DNA of 64,000 nucleotides, taken from positions 1-64,000 of the forward strand of contig CALWHV010000004.1 in NCBI GenBank assembly GCA_944380545.1. Reading direction: 5' to 3'. The stretch comes from an uncultured Eubacterium sp. Its GTDB lineage: Bacteria; Bacillota; Clostridia; Oscillospirales; Acutalibacteraceae. Positions within the stretch are counted from its first letter, which is position 1, and each line of letters begins with the position of its first letter. The position numbers and the translations under genes were made by a program. The notes under the pieces were generated by a model. That model saw only the letters and a list, made by a program, of their open reading frames with translations. It searched no databases and had not been told where the DNA came from. Shown here piece by piece: positions 34,203 through 41,380 of this stretch.

Positions 34203-35384
34203 ATGAAAAAGCATTTTGAATATACAATAATAGATAATATTGAAAATGAGTTGTTTCCAATACTAAAAAGCAAGTCATATAATTATGATGGAAAACAAAA
34301 ATGTGCAAAATTAATTTTAGACTTTTTGGAGAATATAGGTCTGGAAGTTTTATTTGATACTATCGAAAACACTTCTGTAATTTGTGCAAGAACAAATAAA
34401 TGTAGTAAGAATAATATACTAATATACTCTCATTACGATGTGAAACCTGTCGGTTGTAGAAGCCTTTGGAATACCGATCCATTTGAACCTGTTATTATTA
34501 ATGAACGTATATTCTGCAGAGGTAGTGGTGATGCAAAAAGTCAAATTTACTCTTCATTAAAAGCGATTGAAATGCTTCAAAAAAATCACAAAATAAGTTC
34601 TGATTTAGGAATAAGTTTAATTTTTGAAGATTCCGAAGAAAGTGAGAGCGATAATTTAGATTTTTTTTGTGAAAAGTACCATGATTTTTTGAATCCACTA
34701 TTTGTTATTGTTCTCGATTCTCATTGGTATGATAGTCATCCAATAATCGGTCATGGTTGCAGAGGACAGCTTTCATATTTACTTATAAAAAAAGAAAAAG
34801 AGTTCGATAACTATTTGCATGCAGGAAATTATGGCGGAATATATAATGGGGCAGCATTTAATCTAATTAGTAGTATAAATGAATTTGTTAATACTAGTCA
34901 TATTGTTGAAGAATATTTTAATAGTAATGCTTCATTTACAATTTCAGGATTTAACAGCGGAAATTTAAAAAAAGGAATTATACCTGCCGAAGCTAAGTGT
35001 AATATTGATATGCGATTAGATAAACAAAATATTTATGATGAAAAGAAGTATATAAATGAATTTTTTAAATTAAAAAATATAAATGTGCAATATAGACAAG
35101 TCTGCTCTCCATTTATATCAGAAATAAATCAAAAACATTTAAAAGTATTAGCTAATACGATTTTTGATATAAGTGGTATAAAGCCAATAGTTTATGAACA
35201 AATTAATGCCTATTTACCATTAGAAAAATTGAGCGTTTTAAATTGTCCAATTTATATAGTACCACTAGCCCAAAGTGATGAAAATAATCATGCACCGAAT
35301 GAAAACATGAAAATTAGTCATATAGTTTACGGTATAAAATTAGTATATAATATGTATTTGAATATTTTAGGTGATGAAGTATGA
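34203..35384 (+). CDS. M20-family metallopeptidase-like enzyme
   Basis: A 393-aa protein. Zinc-site motifs are present: ILIYSHYDVKPVG (His about 77, Asp about 79), FCRGSGDAKSQ, catalytic glutamates in FEDSEESES, aspartate in VIVLDSHWYD and histidine in DENNHAPNENM. The YSHYDV-P form is that of CPG2/ACY1/dipeptidase members. The dimerisation domain (about 180-290) is present. In this operon it could trim a peptide intermediate or hydrolyse an acyl amide. It overlaps the AccD-like gene by four bases. Confidence 0.87.
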   Translation: MKKHFEYTIIDNIENELFPILKSKSYNYDGKQKCAKLILDFLENIGLEVLFDTIENTSVICARTNKCSKNNILIYSHYDVKPVGCRSLWNTDPFEPVIINERIFCRGSGDAKSQIYSSLKAIEMLQKNHKISSDLGISLIFEDSEESESDNLDFFCEKYHDFLNPLFVIVLDSHWYDSHPIIGHGCRGQLSYLLIKKEKEFDNYLHAGNYGGIYNGAAFNLISSINEFVNTSHIVEEYFNSNASFTISGFNSGNLKKGIIPAEAKCNIDMRLDKQNIYDEKKYINEFFKLKNINVQYRQVCSPFISEINQKHLKVLANTIFDISGIKPIVYEQINAYLPLEKLSVLNCPIYIVPLAQSDENNHAPNENMKISHIVYGIKLVYNMYLNILGDEV

Positions 35385-35986
35385 ATGATAATTGTAAAAT
35401 TAAAAAAATCGACTTTATCGAAGAACTTTATACAAAAGACATATGTTCCGTTGCAATTTATATAGCTAAGCTAGGAAATATTAAATTTTTGTTTGTTGAG
35501 TTTGAAAAGGGTAACGATATTGGCACAATAGGCATAAAAGAAGCAGAAAAAATTATTAAAGGCTTTGACTACGCCACAAAAAATAAATATCCGATAATAA
35601 CATATGTTTTATCAGGTGGTATTAGAGTTCAAGAAGGTTTTAAAGCAGTTGTTCAAATTATTAATGTTATTAGTGCAATTAATAAGCATAACGAACAAGG
35701 TTTATTATATATTTCTGTTGTTCGTAAGCCAACTTTTGGTGGGACAAGTATAGGTATTGTTGCGTTGGCAGATATTATAGTGTTTGAGGATGATGCGATA
35801 TTTGGATTTGCTGGAAGAAAAATAATAGAAAACACATATAAAGAAAACATTAAAGAAATTCGGACATCAAAATTTTGGGATGAATGTGGATTTGCAGATA
35901 TAGTAACAAATAAAAAAAACCTTGCAAATATATTAGAGCAAATCTTAACGATACATGGATACAATAATGAAAAACAAAAATTATAA
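35381..35986 (+). CDS. AccD-like carboxyltransferase beta-type subunit, zinc ribbon absent
   Basis: A 201-aa protein, about two-thirds of a normal AccD. It matches the crotonase-like core: ITYVLSGGIRVQEGFKAV for the SGGARMQEG motif, SVVRKPTFGGTSIGIVA for the TTGG motif and IFGFAGRKIIENT for the GFAGxRVIEQT motif. The four-cysteine zinc ribbon that starts AccD is missing. With the next gene it should form an alpha/beta carboxyltransferase-like complex. No biotin carboxylase or biotin carrier gene lies in the cargo, so it either borrows the host carrier or acts without biotin on acyl-CoA or a peptide. It is not the housekeeping acc operon. Confidence 0.88.
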   Translation: MNDNCKIKKIDFIEELYTKDICSVAIYIAKLGNIKFLFVEFEKGNDIGTIGIKEAEKIIKGFDYATKNKYPIITYVLSGGIRVQEGFKAVVQIINVISAINKHNEQGLLYISVVRKPTFGGTSIGIVALADIIVFEDDAIFGFAGRKIIENTYKENIKEIRTSKFWDECGFADIVTNKKNLANILEQILTIHGYNNEKQKL

Positions 35987-36680
35987 TACCGTTGATCTAG
36001 TGAAAACAATAACAACTGAATTTTTGCCAATGCATGGAGATAGAATTATTGGAGAGGACAAATCAATAGAATGTGGAATTGGTAGAATTAATAATGAAAG
36101 TGTTTCTATTATTATGCAAGTAAGCAATAGTGATATATATAAAAATATTGCATGTAATTTTTCTATGACAAAGCCAGAAGGATATAGAAAATCATTAAGA
36201 ATAATGAAGCAAGCAGAGAAGTTTAATCGACCGATTATTTGTTTCATAGACACTATTGGTGCAGAACCAAGTATTGAAGCGGAGATGCATGGTCAAATTT
36301 CAGCTATTGCAAATAACATATCTACTATGCTTGATTTATCGGTACCTATAGTGTGTGTGATTACAGGAAATGCTTATAGTGGAGGAGCTGTCGGATTATG
36401 TGTATGCGATAAATTAGCTGTTTTAGAAACAGCTAATTTGGGATGCATTTCTCCTAGAGCAAGAAAGGAAATTCTTAATGAAGATATAATATTAAATGAA
36501 GTTCATGAAATTAACAATGGATTTATAGATGAAATAATTAATGAAAATGACATAATAGAAACTCAGTATTTAAAAACAATTAGTAACAGAATAAAGGATT
36601 TTATTATTTCTTCACTTACTGAATTAAATCAAATAGAAATAAATCGATTGATAAATCAAAGATATAGAAAGTTTTTTTAA
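35967..36680 (+). CDS. AccA-like carboxyltransferase alpha-type subunit
   Basis: A 237-aa protein from ATG 35967 (ATG 35955 is also possible), overlapping the AccD-like gene. Clear AccA motifs: FLPMHGDRIIGEDKSI, NFSMTKPEGYRKSLRIMKQ, AEKFNRPIICFIDTIGAEPS for the DTPGAYPG motif, and GNAYSGGAVGL for GEGGSGGAL. The alteration of GAYPG to GAEPS and of GEGGSGG to GNAYSGG hits positions lining the acyl-CoA/biotin site, so substrate use may differ from acetyl-CoA. Most of the fold, including the oxyanion-hole glycines, is kept. It is shorter than AccA (about 255-320 aa). Confidence 0.88.
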   Translation: MKNKNYNTVDLVKTITTEFLPMHGDRIIGEDKSIECGIGRINNESVSIIMQVSNSDIYKNIACNFSMTKPEGYRKSLRIMKQAEKFNRPIICFIDTIGAEPSIEAEMHGQISAIANNISTMLDLSVPIVCVITGNAYSGGAVGLCVCDKLAVLETANLGCISPRARKEILNEDIILNEVHEINNGFIDEIINENDIIETQYLKTISNRIKDFIISSLTELNQIEINRLINQRYRKFF

Positions 36681-36755
36681 TCAATTGACTAAAAATAAAT
36701 CCAATATCTGCATTAATAGTTTTATGAAATTATATTTATTTAAGGAGAACAAAAT

Positions 36756-37874
36756 ATGTCTTATGATACGATAGAAGCATCCGCCAGTTTAAATAATATT
36801 TACAATGATATAAGAAATCTTTTTGAATTAATTAAAAGTTCTAGTGGTTATAATAATTATTTATCATATCTTAAACAAGATAAAAATCTTGCGACTTGTA
36901 GATTTATAGATGAAAGTGAAGTTGTAGAAAAAAGAACAAACTTGTTAATACAACAAAAAAAATTTGATAAAAAAGTTTGCGAAGAGTTATCGTTGTTTGA
37001 TGCATTTAATATTCCTATTATTGGTATAAAAGGTTTATTTTTAAAAAATAATTATTATGGGAATATAGAACGAGTATTCGATGATATTGATATTTTAGTT
37101 TCTAGTGATAATGCTCAAGATTTATATCGAAAATTATTAAAATTAGGTTATCATATAAAATTTAAAACTATGTATGATAATCCGATTTTTAATATGAAAT
37201 TTTTTCCTAAAACATATATGGATAATACGCAGACATTGATGATGTTTAATTCACATAAAAAGATTTCTATAGATATACATAGTAATCTGAATATAACAAA
37301 TGCTCATTTTGTAAAGTCATCAACAAAGTTTGATACGAACATATTATTTGAAAATTCAACTCAGTTTGGTTGCTATAAGAATATAAAAAGCCTTGAATTA
37401 CATGATAATTTGTGTGTGTTATTTCGTCATTTACTCAAACATCATGTTTTTTATGGAAAAACGCAAACAGGGCTTCAAACACCTATACAACATGTTTTGG
37501 ATTTAGCTGTATTGATTAATTCTACTGAATTCAATGCTAATAAACTTTTTATAAACTCAACTAAATATAATATTATACCTGAAACTATATTTTGCTTGAA
37601 TTTATACAATAACATATTTAAAAGTTGTAAAAAAATTGATATTTCGCCATATTTAAATGAACTAGAAAACATTAATTATGAATTTACTTGGAAACGTATT
37701 TTGATGGCATCATTAAATATGTCGATTGAAGATTTAATGATTGGTAACTATGAAAATGAATTTCCAAAATTACAGCAGGCAGTAAATATCAGTCAATCAA
37801 TACCAATTAAATTTGTAGATTGGTTATGCCAATCATTTATTATTAGCTTTTCTATTAAACATTTATTGAAATAA
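36756..37874 (+). CDS. NTP_transf_5-type nucleotidyltransferase
   Basis: A 372-aa protein with AAGGAGAAC SD. The IPIIGIKGLFLKNNYYG segment followed by FDDIDILVSSDNAQDLY gives the nucleotidyltransferase DxD pattern and the K-G motif of the NTP_transf_5 family. A second conserved segment IDIHSNLNITNAHF carries the third acidic residue. This family is common at the edges of RiPP clusters, often with an HPr-kinase-like gene, and its substrate is unknown. It is the last gene of the cargo operon before a strong terminator. Confidence 0.8.
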   Translation: MSYDTIEASASLNNIYNDIRNLFELIKSSSGYNNYLSYLKQDKNLATCRFIDESEVVEKRTNLLIQQKKFDKKVCEELSLFDAFNIPIIGIKGLFLKNNYYGNIERVFDDIDILVSSDNAQDLYRKLLKLGYHIKFKTMYDNPIFNMKFFPKTYMDNTQTLMMFNSHKKISIDIHSNLNITNAHFVKSSTKFDTNILFENSTQFGCYKNIKSLELHDNLCVLFRHLLKHHVFYGKTQTGLQTPIQHVLDLAVLINSTEFNANKLFINSTKYNIIPETIFCLNLYNNIFKSCKKIDISPYLNELENINYEFTWKRILMASLNMSIEDLMIGNYENEFPKLQQAVNISQSIPIKFVDWLCQSFIISFSIKHLLK

Positions 37875-37925
37875 TAAATGCTTTTTATAGGAAATGTTAT
37901 ATAATACTAACTTGTATTTTAAGTT

Positions 37926-37974
37926 AAAGGATACACAATGGTTATTTTAACTGTTGTGTATCCTTTATTTTTTT
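37926..37974 (+). terminator. Strong rho-independent terminator of the cargo operon
   Basis: AAAGGATACACA (37926-37937) pairs perfectly with TGTGTATCCTTT (37955-37966) and is followed by an AT run with seven consecutive T. It marks the end of the agrD-to-nucleotidyltransferase transcript. Confidence 0.88.
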
Positions 37975-38032
37975 ATTTAAAATGTCAGTTTGTTCTTGGC
38001 AGCAATACATAGCAAAATATCCATAATCTCTG

Positions 38033-38061
38033 AATTTTGAAAATCAAAATAATTCAAAATT
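38033..38061. repeat. Inverted repeat upstream of the sigma-like gene
   Basis: AATTTTGAA (38033-38041) and TTCAAAATT (38053-38061) form perfect 9-bp arms directly before the GGAGG SD of the sigma-like gene. It could be an operator or an SD-proximal hairpin. Confidence 0.45.
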
Positions 38062-38076
38062 TGGAGGTTAAAACAA

Positions 38077-38565
38077 ATGAAAAAAATATGTGAGATATAC
38101 GATGTTTCTCACGAATATGAAATGAAAGAAAATACAATTTTAGTTTGCGTTAGTGATATTGAACAGGACAAACTGTTTTCTATTTTGCCTGAACTAAAAT
38201 TGAATTTTAATAAGGTTTTTAGTGCAAATGAATGGCAGCAGTATTTGGAAATCAATCAGTTATATAACCGAAATGAATCCAAACATCAAATGCGTGAAAT
38301 CAGGCAGTCAAAAAGAATTGAATCGGATACTCTGATGAGATATGAAACTGATTCTATTTTTGAAATATTAAATAATGCCGAATTGCAAAGCAAGATTGAA
38401 ATGGCATTATCAACTTTATCACCTGTACCGAAAAAAAGATTTTTGGAGCACTATTCAGAACAATTTACATACAGACAAATAGCCGAAAAAGAAGGGAGAA
38501 ATGTCAAGACAATTTACGAGTCTGTTCAAACAGCAAGGAAAAAATTTTTGAAAAATTTTGAATAA
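38077..38565 (+). CDS. Sigma-70 region-4-like ICE regulator
   Basis: A 162-aa protein with TTTGGAGG SD and ATG start. The C-terminal 60 residues have a sigma region 4/LuxR-like HTH: ALSTLSPVPKKRFLEHYSE, then FTYRQIAEKEGRNVKTIYESV and QTARKKFLKNF. The N-terminal 90 residues have no region 2 motif, so it is unlikely to be a full sigma factor. Such proteins are standard in Tn916/CTn-type elements near the toxin and integrase genes and are thought to regulate element genes. It marks the resumption of ICE backbone after the cargo. Confidence 0.8.
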   Translation: MKKICEIYDVSHEYEMKENTILVCVSDIEQDKLFSILPELKLNFNKVFSANEWQQYLEINQLYNRNESKHQMREIRQSKRIESDTLMRYETDSIFEILNNAELQSKIEMALSTLSPVPKKRFLEHYSEQFTYRQIAEKEGRNVKTIYESVQTARKKFLKNFE

Positions 38566-39067
38566 TACCCCCAACAAAACACCCCCAACAAGTTGAAGTT
38601 TATGAAAGGACTTCCTTTCATAAACTGAATAAGTCATTCATCAAATACATTCCTATTGTTGTGCGGAAGCATAAGCTGCTTTAATAATCACGCCAAGACA
38701 CACATTATTGTTGAGCGAGAAATGATTGTTATAAATATCAGTTTGCTGCTGATATGGCAATGACAGACAGTAGGGATAATGATACTCCTGCCCAGCCACA
38801 GTCCGAGCGTGATAAAACCGTCGCAGGCAATGGGGGCAGCTCGGATGAAGTCGGAGAGGTGGAACTCCTGTGGAGCTGATTAGCAATCAGCCGTTTGATG
38901 ATTCCCTTATTTGCAATTTGGGGTGTTGAGGACAAATTAAATTGCTTTCATATATTATTAGTCAATCAGTAAGACAAGATTTATTTTCTTCTAAATAAGA
39001 ACTCAACTATTAATGTTTTGCTGATTGGCTTCTTACATAGGCAAAAGTCTATGAAGGAGGTTTATTT
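38566..39067. other. Non-coding stretch with repeats and a hairpin
   Basis: Between the sigma-like gene and mazF there is no confident gene. It contains a direct repeat ACCCCCAACAA at 38567-38577 and 38581-38591, a perfect 13-bp hairpin GTTTATGAAAGGA/TCCTTTCATAAAC (38598-38610 and 38613-38625), and one small acidic ORF (38754-38879). The hairpin has no T run, so it is not clearly a terminator. Base composition of 38750-38880 is richer in G+C than its surroundings, suggesting a different origin. Confidence 0.6.
38754..38879 (+). CDS. Possible 41-aa acidic peptide
   Basis: ATG 38754 opens 41 codons, rich in Asp, Glu and Ser (MAMTDSRDNDTPAQPQSERD at the start, GEVELLWS at the end). There is no strong SD directly upstream. 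It lies about 190 bases before mazF in the place where an antitoxin might be expected, but it has no DNA-binding motif and the gap is long. It could equally be an untranslated or degenerate segment. Confidence 0.3.
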   Translation: MAMTDSRDNDTPAQPQSERDKTVAGNGGSSDEVGEVELLWS

Positions 39068-39421
39068 ATGAAAGATTATTTAAGAGGAGATATGTATTAT
39101 GCAGATTTAGGCAGAGGCATAGGCTCAGAACAAAAGGGGTATAGACCTGTACTTATTATTCAAAACAATGTAGGTAACAAGCATAGCCCAATAGTAATTA
39201 TTGCAGCCATAACAAGTCGAGTAGGAGTGAAAGCGAAACTGCCTACTCACTATTTTGTTAATACCGAAAGTGGTCTTGAAGCACCATCAATAGTTTTGCT
39301 TGAGCAGATAAGGACTATTGATAAGAAGCGATTAGATTCATATATTGGTCATTTGAGTGATGTTCATATTGATGGTATAGATAAAGCACTTGCTGTAAGC
39401 GTAGGACTTAAACATAAATAA
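39068..39421 (+). CDS. mazF: MazF/PemK-type endoribonuclease toxin
   Basis: A 117-aa protein with GAAGGAGG SD. It matches the MazF/PemK/CcdB-like fold: YLRGDMYYADLGRGIGSEQ, the KGYRPVLIIQNN motif with the conserved arginine, IVIIAAITSRVG, and a LLEQIRTIDKKRL strand. MazF cleaves mRNA and in ICEs is thought to stabilise the element or act in the host stress response. No adjacent mazE-like gene is seen upstream or downstream, so its antitoxin is unrecognised or elsewhere. Confidence 0.87.
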   Translation: MKDYLRGDMYYADLGRGIGSEQKGYRPVLIIQNNVGNKHSPIVIIAAITSRVGVKAKLPTHYFVNTESGLEAPSIVLLEQIRTIDKKRLDSYIGHLSDVHIDGIDKALAVSVGLKHK

Positions 39422-39567
39422 TTATAGTTACATTATATAATGAAAATAATTATTATATACCATTGTCAAGTATGCAAAATACAGATTCGATAAAATCGCA
39501 ATGTTGATTAATTTTGAATTACGATTATTATAGATTGTATAAATATTAGAGAAAGGTGTTATTTAAT

Positions 39568-39756
39568 ATGGATAAAGTATTATTAAACATTAAAGAAGTT
39601 TGTGAATACACAGGTTGGGGTATGACAAAAACAAGGGAGATATTGAAAAGACCTGAAAGTAAATTCACTGTGAGGGTAGGGAACAGATTATATGTTAACA
39701 AAGAACTTTTTGATGAATACTTAGTCAAGTGTGCGAAATATCATATTGATATATAA
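39568..39756 (+). CDS. xis: Excisionase (Xis)
   Basis: ATG 39568 preceded by AGAAAGGTG; an upstream in-frame ATG would bypass the SD. The 62-aa protein has a winged-helix MerR-like core: NIKEVCEYTGWGMTKTREIL and the wing VRVGNRLYVNKELFDEYL, matching Tn916 Xis. It bends DNA at the attachment site and directs the integrase to excise the element. It lies 87 bases upstream of int in the usual xis-int order. Confidence 0.85.
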   Translation: MDKVLLNIKEVCEYTGWGMTKTREILKRPESKFTVRVGNRLYVNKELFDEYLVKCAKYHIDI

Positions 39757-39842
39757 TCGCATAATTGAAAGATTTGAAATAATGATTATCATTATGAGTG
39801 TAATATCGATATTTCAAATTTTTAGAAATGAGGTAACTCTTT

Positions 39843-41048
39843 ATGGGAAAAGATTTAAAAGGTAAAGAAATAGGAATGGGTCTTCATCAAAGAAAAGATG
39901 GCAGATATGAGGCAAGAGCACAAATTAATGGTAAAACCATAGATATTTGTAATAGGAGCTTATCAGCCTTGAGAAAGATATTTGAGGAAGAAAAAGCTAA
40001 AACATTAAGGGATGAATATAATTACAGACCAAATGAAACTTTATTATCTTGGTATAGTGAATGGTTTGAGAAATGTAAAGCACCGCAATTAAAAAATGAG
40101 ATATGTGCGAAAAAGTATGATGCAAAAATCAAGAATACATACTTATCTATTCTTGGTGAGAAAAAACTTGAATACTTATCTCAATTAGATATTCAGCAAG
40201 CTACGAATGAGCTTATAGCAAAGGGATATGTTCAAAGAACATTAGAAGAGGCATTAAGTGCTATCAAACAATGTATAGATGCTGCCATTGCCAATAAGAT
40301 AATGCAGCATAATGTTTGTCTTGGAGTATGTGTTAAAGATGCTAAACCTATTGCAGAGCGTAGAGTTCTTGAACATTGGGAACAAGATTTATTTATATCT
40401 CAAATTGAAGGAACATTCTATTATGAACCATATATGATTCTAATGCTTACGGGAATAAGAATTGGGGAATTTTCAGCTTTAAGATGGAGTGATATAGATT
40501 TTTATAAAAAGGAAATTTATATTAAACGCTCAATGTCAACTGCATATATAGACGGTGTGAAATATGAAGAGATAACTTCTCCTAAAACAATCTCGGGTTT
40601 TAGGACAATACCATTTTTCAGCAATGTTGAACAACTCTTCAAAGATTGGAGAGAAAAGCAGGGAATATGCAAATCTAAAATGGGTAAGAGATGGCGTTCT
40701 AAAGAAGAATATGGAGATTTAGTGTTTACAACAAAATACGGATCTCCGCTAACAAGATATGCGTTAGCTCATACCACACAAATTATAGTTAAAAACATGC
40801 GTGCCATTGAAGGATATAATGCTCAACAAGAAGGTCGAGAACCAAGGTTTATTGATAACATATATCCGCACGCATTTAGGCATACCTTTGCTACAAGATG
40901 TTTCGAGAAAAAGATGGAGCCTTACTTTGTTCAAAAGATTATGGGACACGCAAATTATAGTACCACATTATCCTATACACATATATTAGAAAGTAAATCT
41001 AATATGGAAAAAATGAAAGGTGAGGACTTGCTTGGAATAGCCTCATAG
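39843..41048 (+). CDS. int: Tyrosine recombinase integrase
   Basis: A 401-aa Tn916-family integrase. The N-terminal arm-binding region is followed by a core-binding helix domain and the catalytic domain: first arginine in LMLTGIRIGEFSALRW (about residue 203), H-x-x-R in YPHAFRHTFATR (about 342), second histidine in KIMGHANYST (about 366) and tyrosine nucleophile in LSYTHI (about 377). It integrates and excises the ICE. It is the last ICE gene; the attachment site is expected just beyond. Confidence 0.93.
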   Translation: MGKDLKGKEIGMGLHQRKDGRYEARAQINGKTIDICNRSLSALRKIFEEEKAKTLRDEYNYRPNETLLSWYSEWFEKCKAPQLKNEICAKKYDAKIKNTYLSILGEKKLEYLSQLDIQQATNELIAKGYVQRTLEEALSAIKQCIDAAIANKIMQHNVCLGVCVKDAKPIAERRVLEHWEQDLFISQIEGTFYYEPYMILMLTGIRIGEFSALRWSDIDFYKKEIYIKRSMSTAYIDGVKYEEITSPKTISGFRTIPFFSNVEQLFKDWREKQGICKSKMGKRWRSKEEYGDLVFTTKYGSPLTRYALAHTTQIIVKNMRAIEGYNAQQEGREPRFIDNIYPHAFRHTFATRCFEKKMEPYFVQKIMGHANYSTTLSYTHILESKSNMEKMKGEDLLGIAS

Positions 41049-41064
41049 TTGCAGATGGTATTTA

Positions 41065-41094
41065 TTGACAGTTTGTGGTGATTTGTGCTATCAT
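41065..41094 (+). promoter_or_regulatory. Outward-facing sigma-A-like promoter at the ICE end
   Basis: TTGACA (41065-41070), an 18-base spacer and TATCAT (41089-41094) make a near-consensus promoter pointing to the right, 17 bases after the int stop. It could drive a circularised ICE operon across the att junction, the candidate structured RNA or the chromosomal HAD gene. Confidence 0.6.
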
Positions 41095-41100
41095 GATTGG

Positions 41101-41307
41101 GCAAAATTATTTTTGCGACAATAAAAAATGAGGCGTTTTTACAACACCAATATTGATAAGAAACAAACTTGAGGCAGCCGATGAACGAAATGGTGCGGAT
41201 ATGCCGTGTTTAAGCCAAATTTGAAATCTTTTTCGCAATTCAAATTAACGGCTGATAACCTGAGCAGAATAAAGAGTTTAAAAGCAGACCCGCGGGTCTG
41301 CTTTTTT
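41101..41307 (+). ncRNA. Candidate structured RNA between ICE end and chromosome
   Basis: Between the promoter and a strong terminator lies a 200-base stretch with nested pairings: CAGCCG (41175-41180) with CGGCTG (41249-41254), AATTTGAA (41218-41225) with TTCAAATT (41239-41246) and the end AGG/CCT extension (41172-41174 with 41259-41261). No ORF of note is inside. It could be a small RNA, a leader or riboswitch for the HAD gene, or remnants of the disrupted locus. It does not match a T-box, tmRNA or RNase P that I can recognise. Confidence 0.35.
41281..41307 (+). terminator. Strong rho-independent terminator
   Basis: AAAGCAGACCCG (41281-41292) is followed directly by its complement CGGGTCTGCTTT (41293-41304) and further T. 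It forms a very stable hairpin before the HAD gene and ends any rightward transcript from the ICE end. Confidence 0.88.
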
Positions 41308-41380
41308 GCTTGCCGCTTTTGCCGGAATGTGATATTATTTTTATACAGTCGGCAATTTGATTTTACGGCGGAGGGGAATT

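Larger units (their letters stand above)
1..41160. mobile_element. Integrative conjugative element, Tn1549/CTn-like (left end outside window)
   Basis: A full conjugation set (relaxase, MobC, VirD4, VirB6-like, PrgI, VirB4, sortase B, CHAP hydrolase) is followed by a cargo region and then by MazF, excisionase and tyrosine integrase genes. Base composition shifts from AT-rich to GC-richer chromosomal genes after about 41.2 kb. The right boundary is inferred to lie within about 100 bases after the integrase stop at 41048. The left end is not in the window, so the att direct repeat cannot be identified and the exact edge is uncertain. Confidence 0.85.

Noticed and set aside
35381..36680. Housekeeping acetyl-CoA carboxylase genes
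   Set aside because: No accB or accC adjacent, the zinc ribbon is missing, active-site motifs are altered and the genes lie in an AT-rich ICE operon with biosynthetic enzymes.
29302..37874. Lasso peptide or lantibiotic cluster
   Set aside because: No asparagine-synthetase-like cyclase, PqqD/RRE-protease pair, LanB/LanC/LanM or C39 peptidase-containing ABC protein is present, so only the HPr-kinase-like and NTP_transf_5 parts overlap with lasso clusters.
38653..38935. Two overlapping minus-strand ORFs before mazF
   Set aside because: They overlap each other in different frames, have no SD, biased composition or recognisable domain, and run through the repeat-hairpin block.
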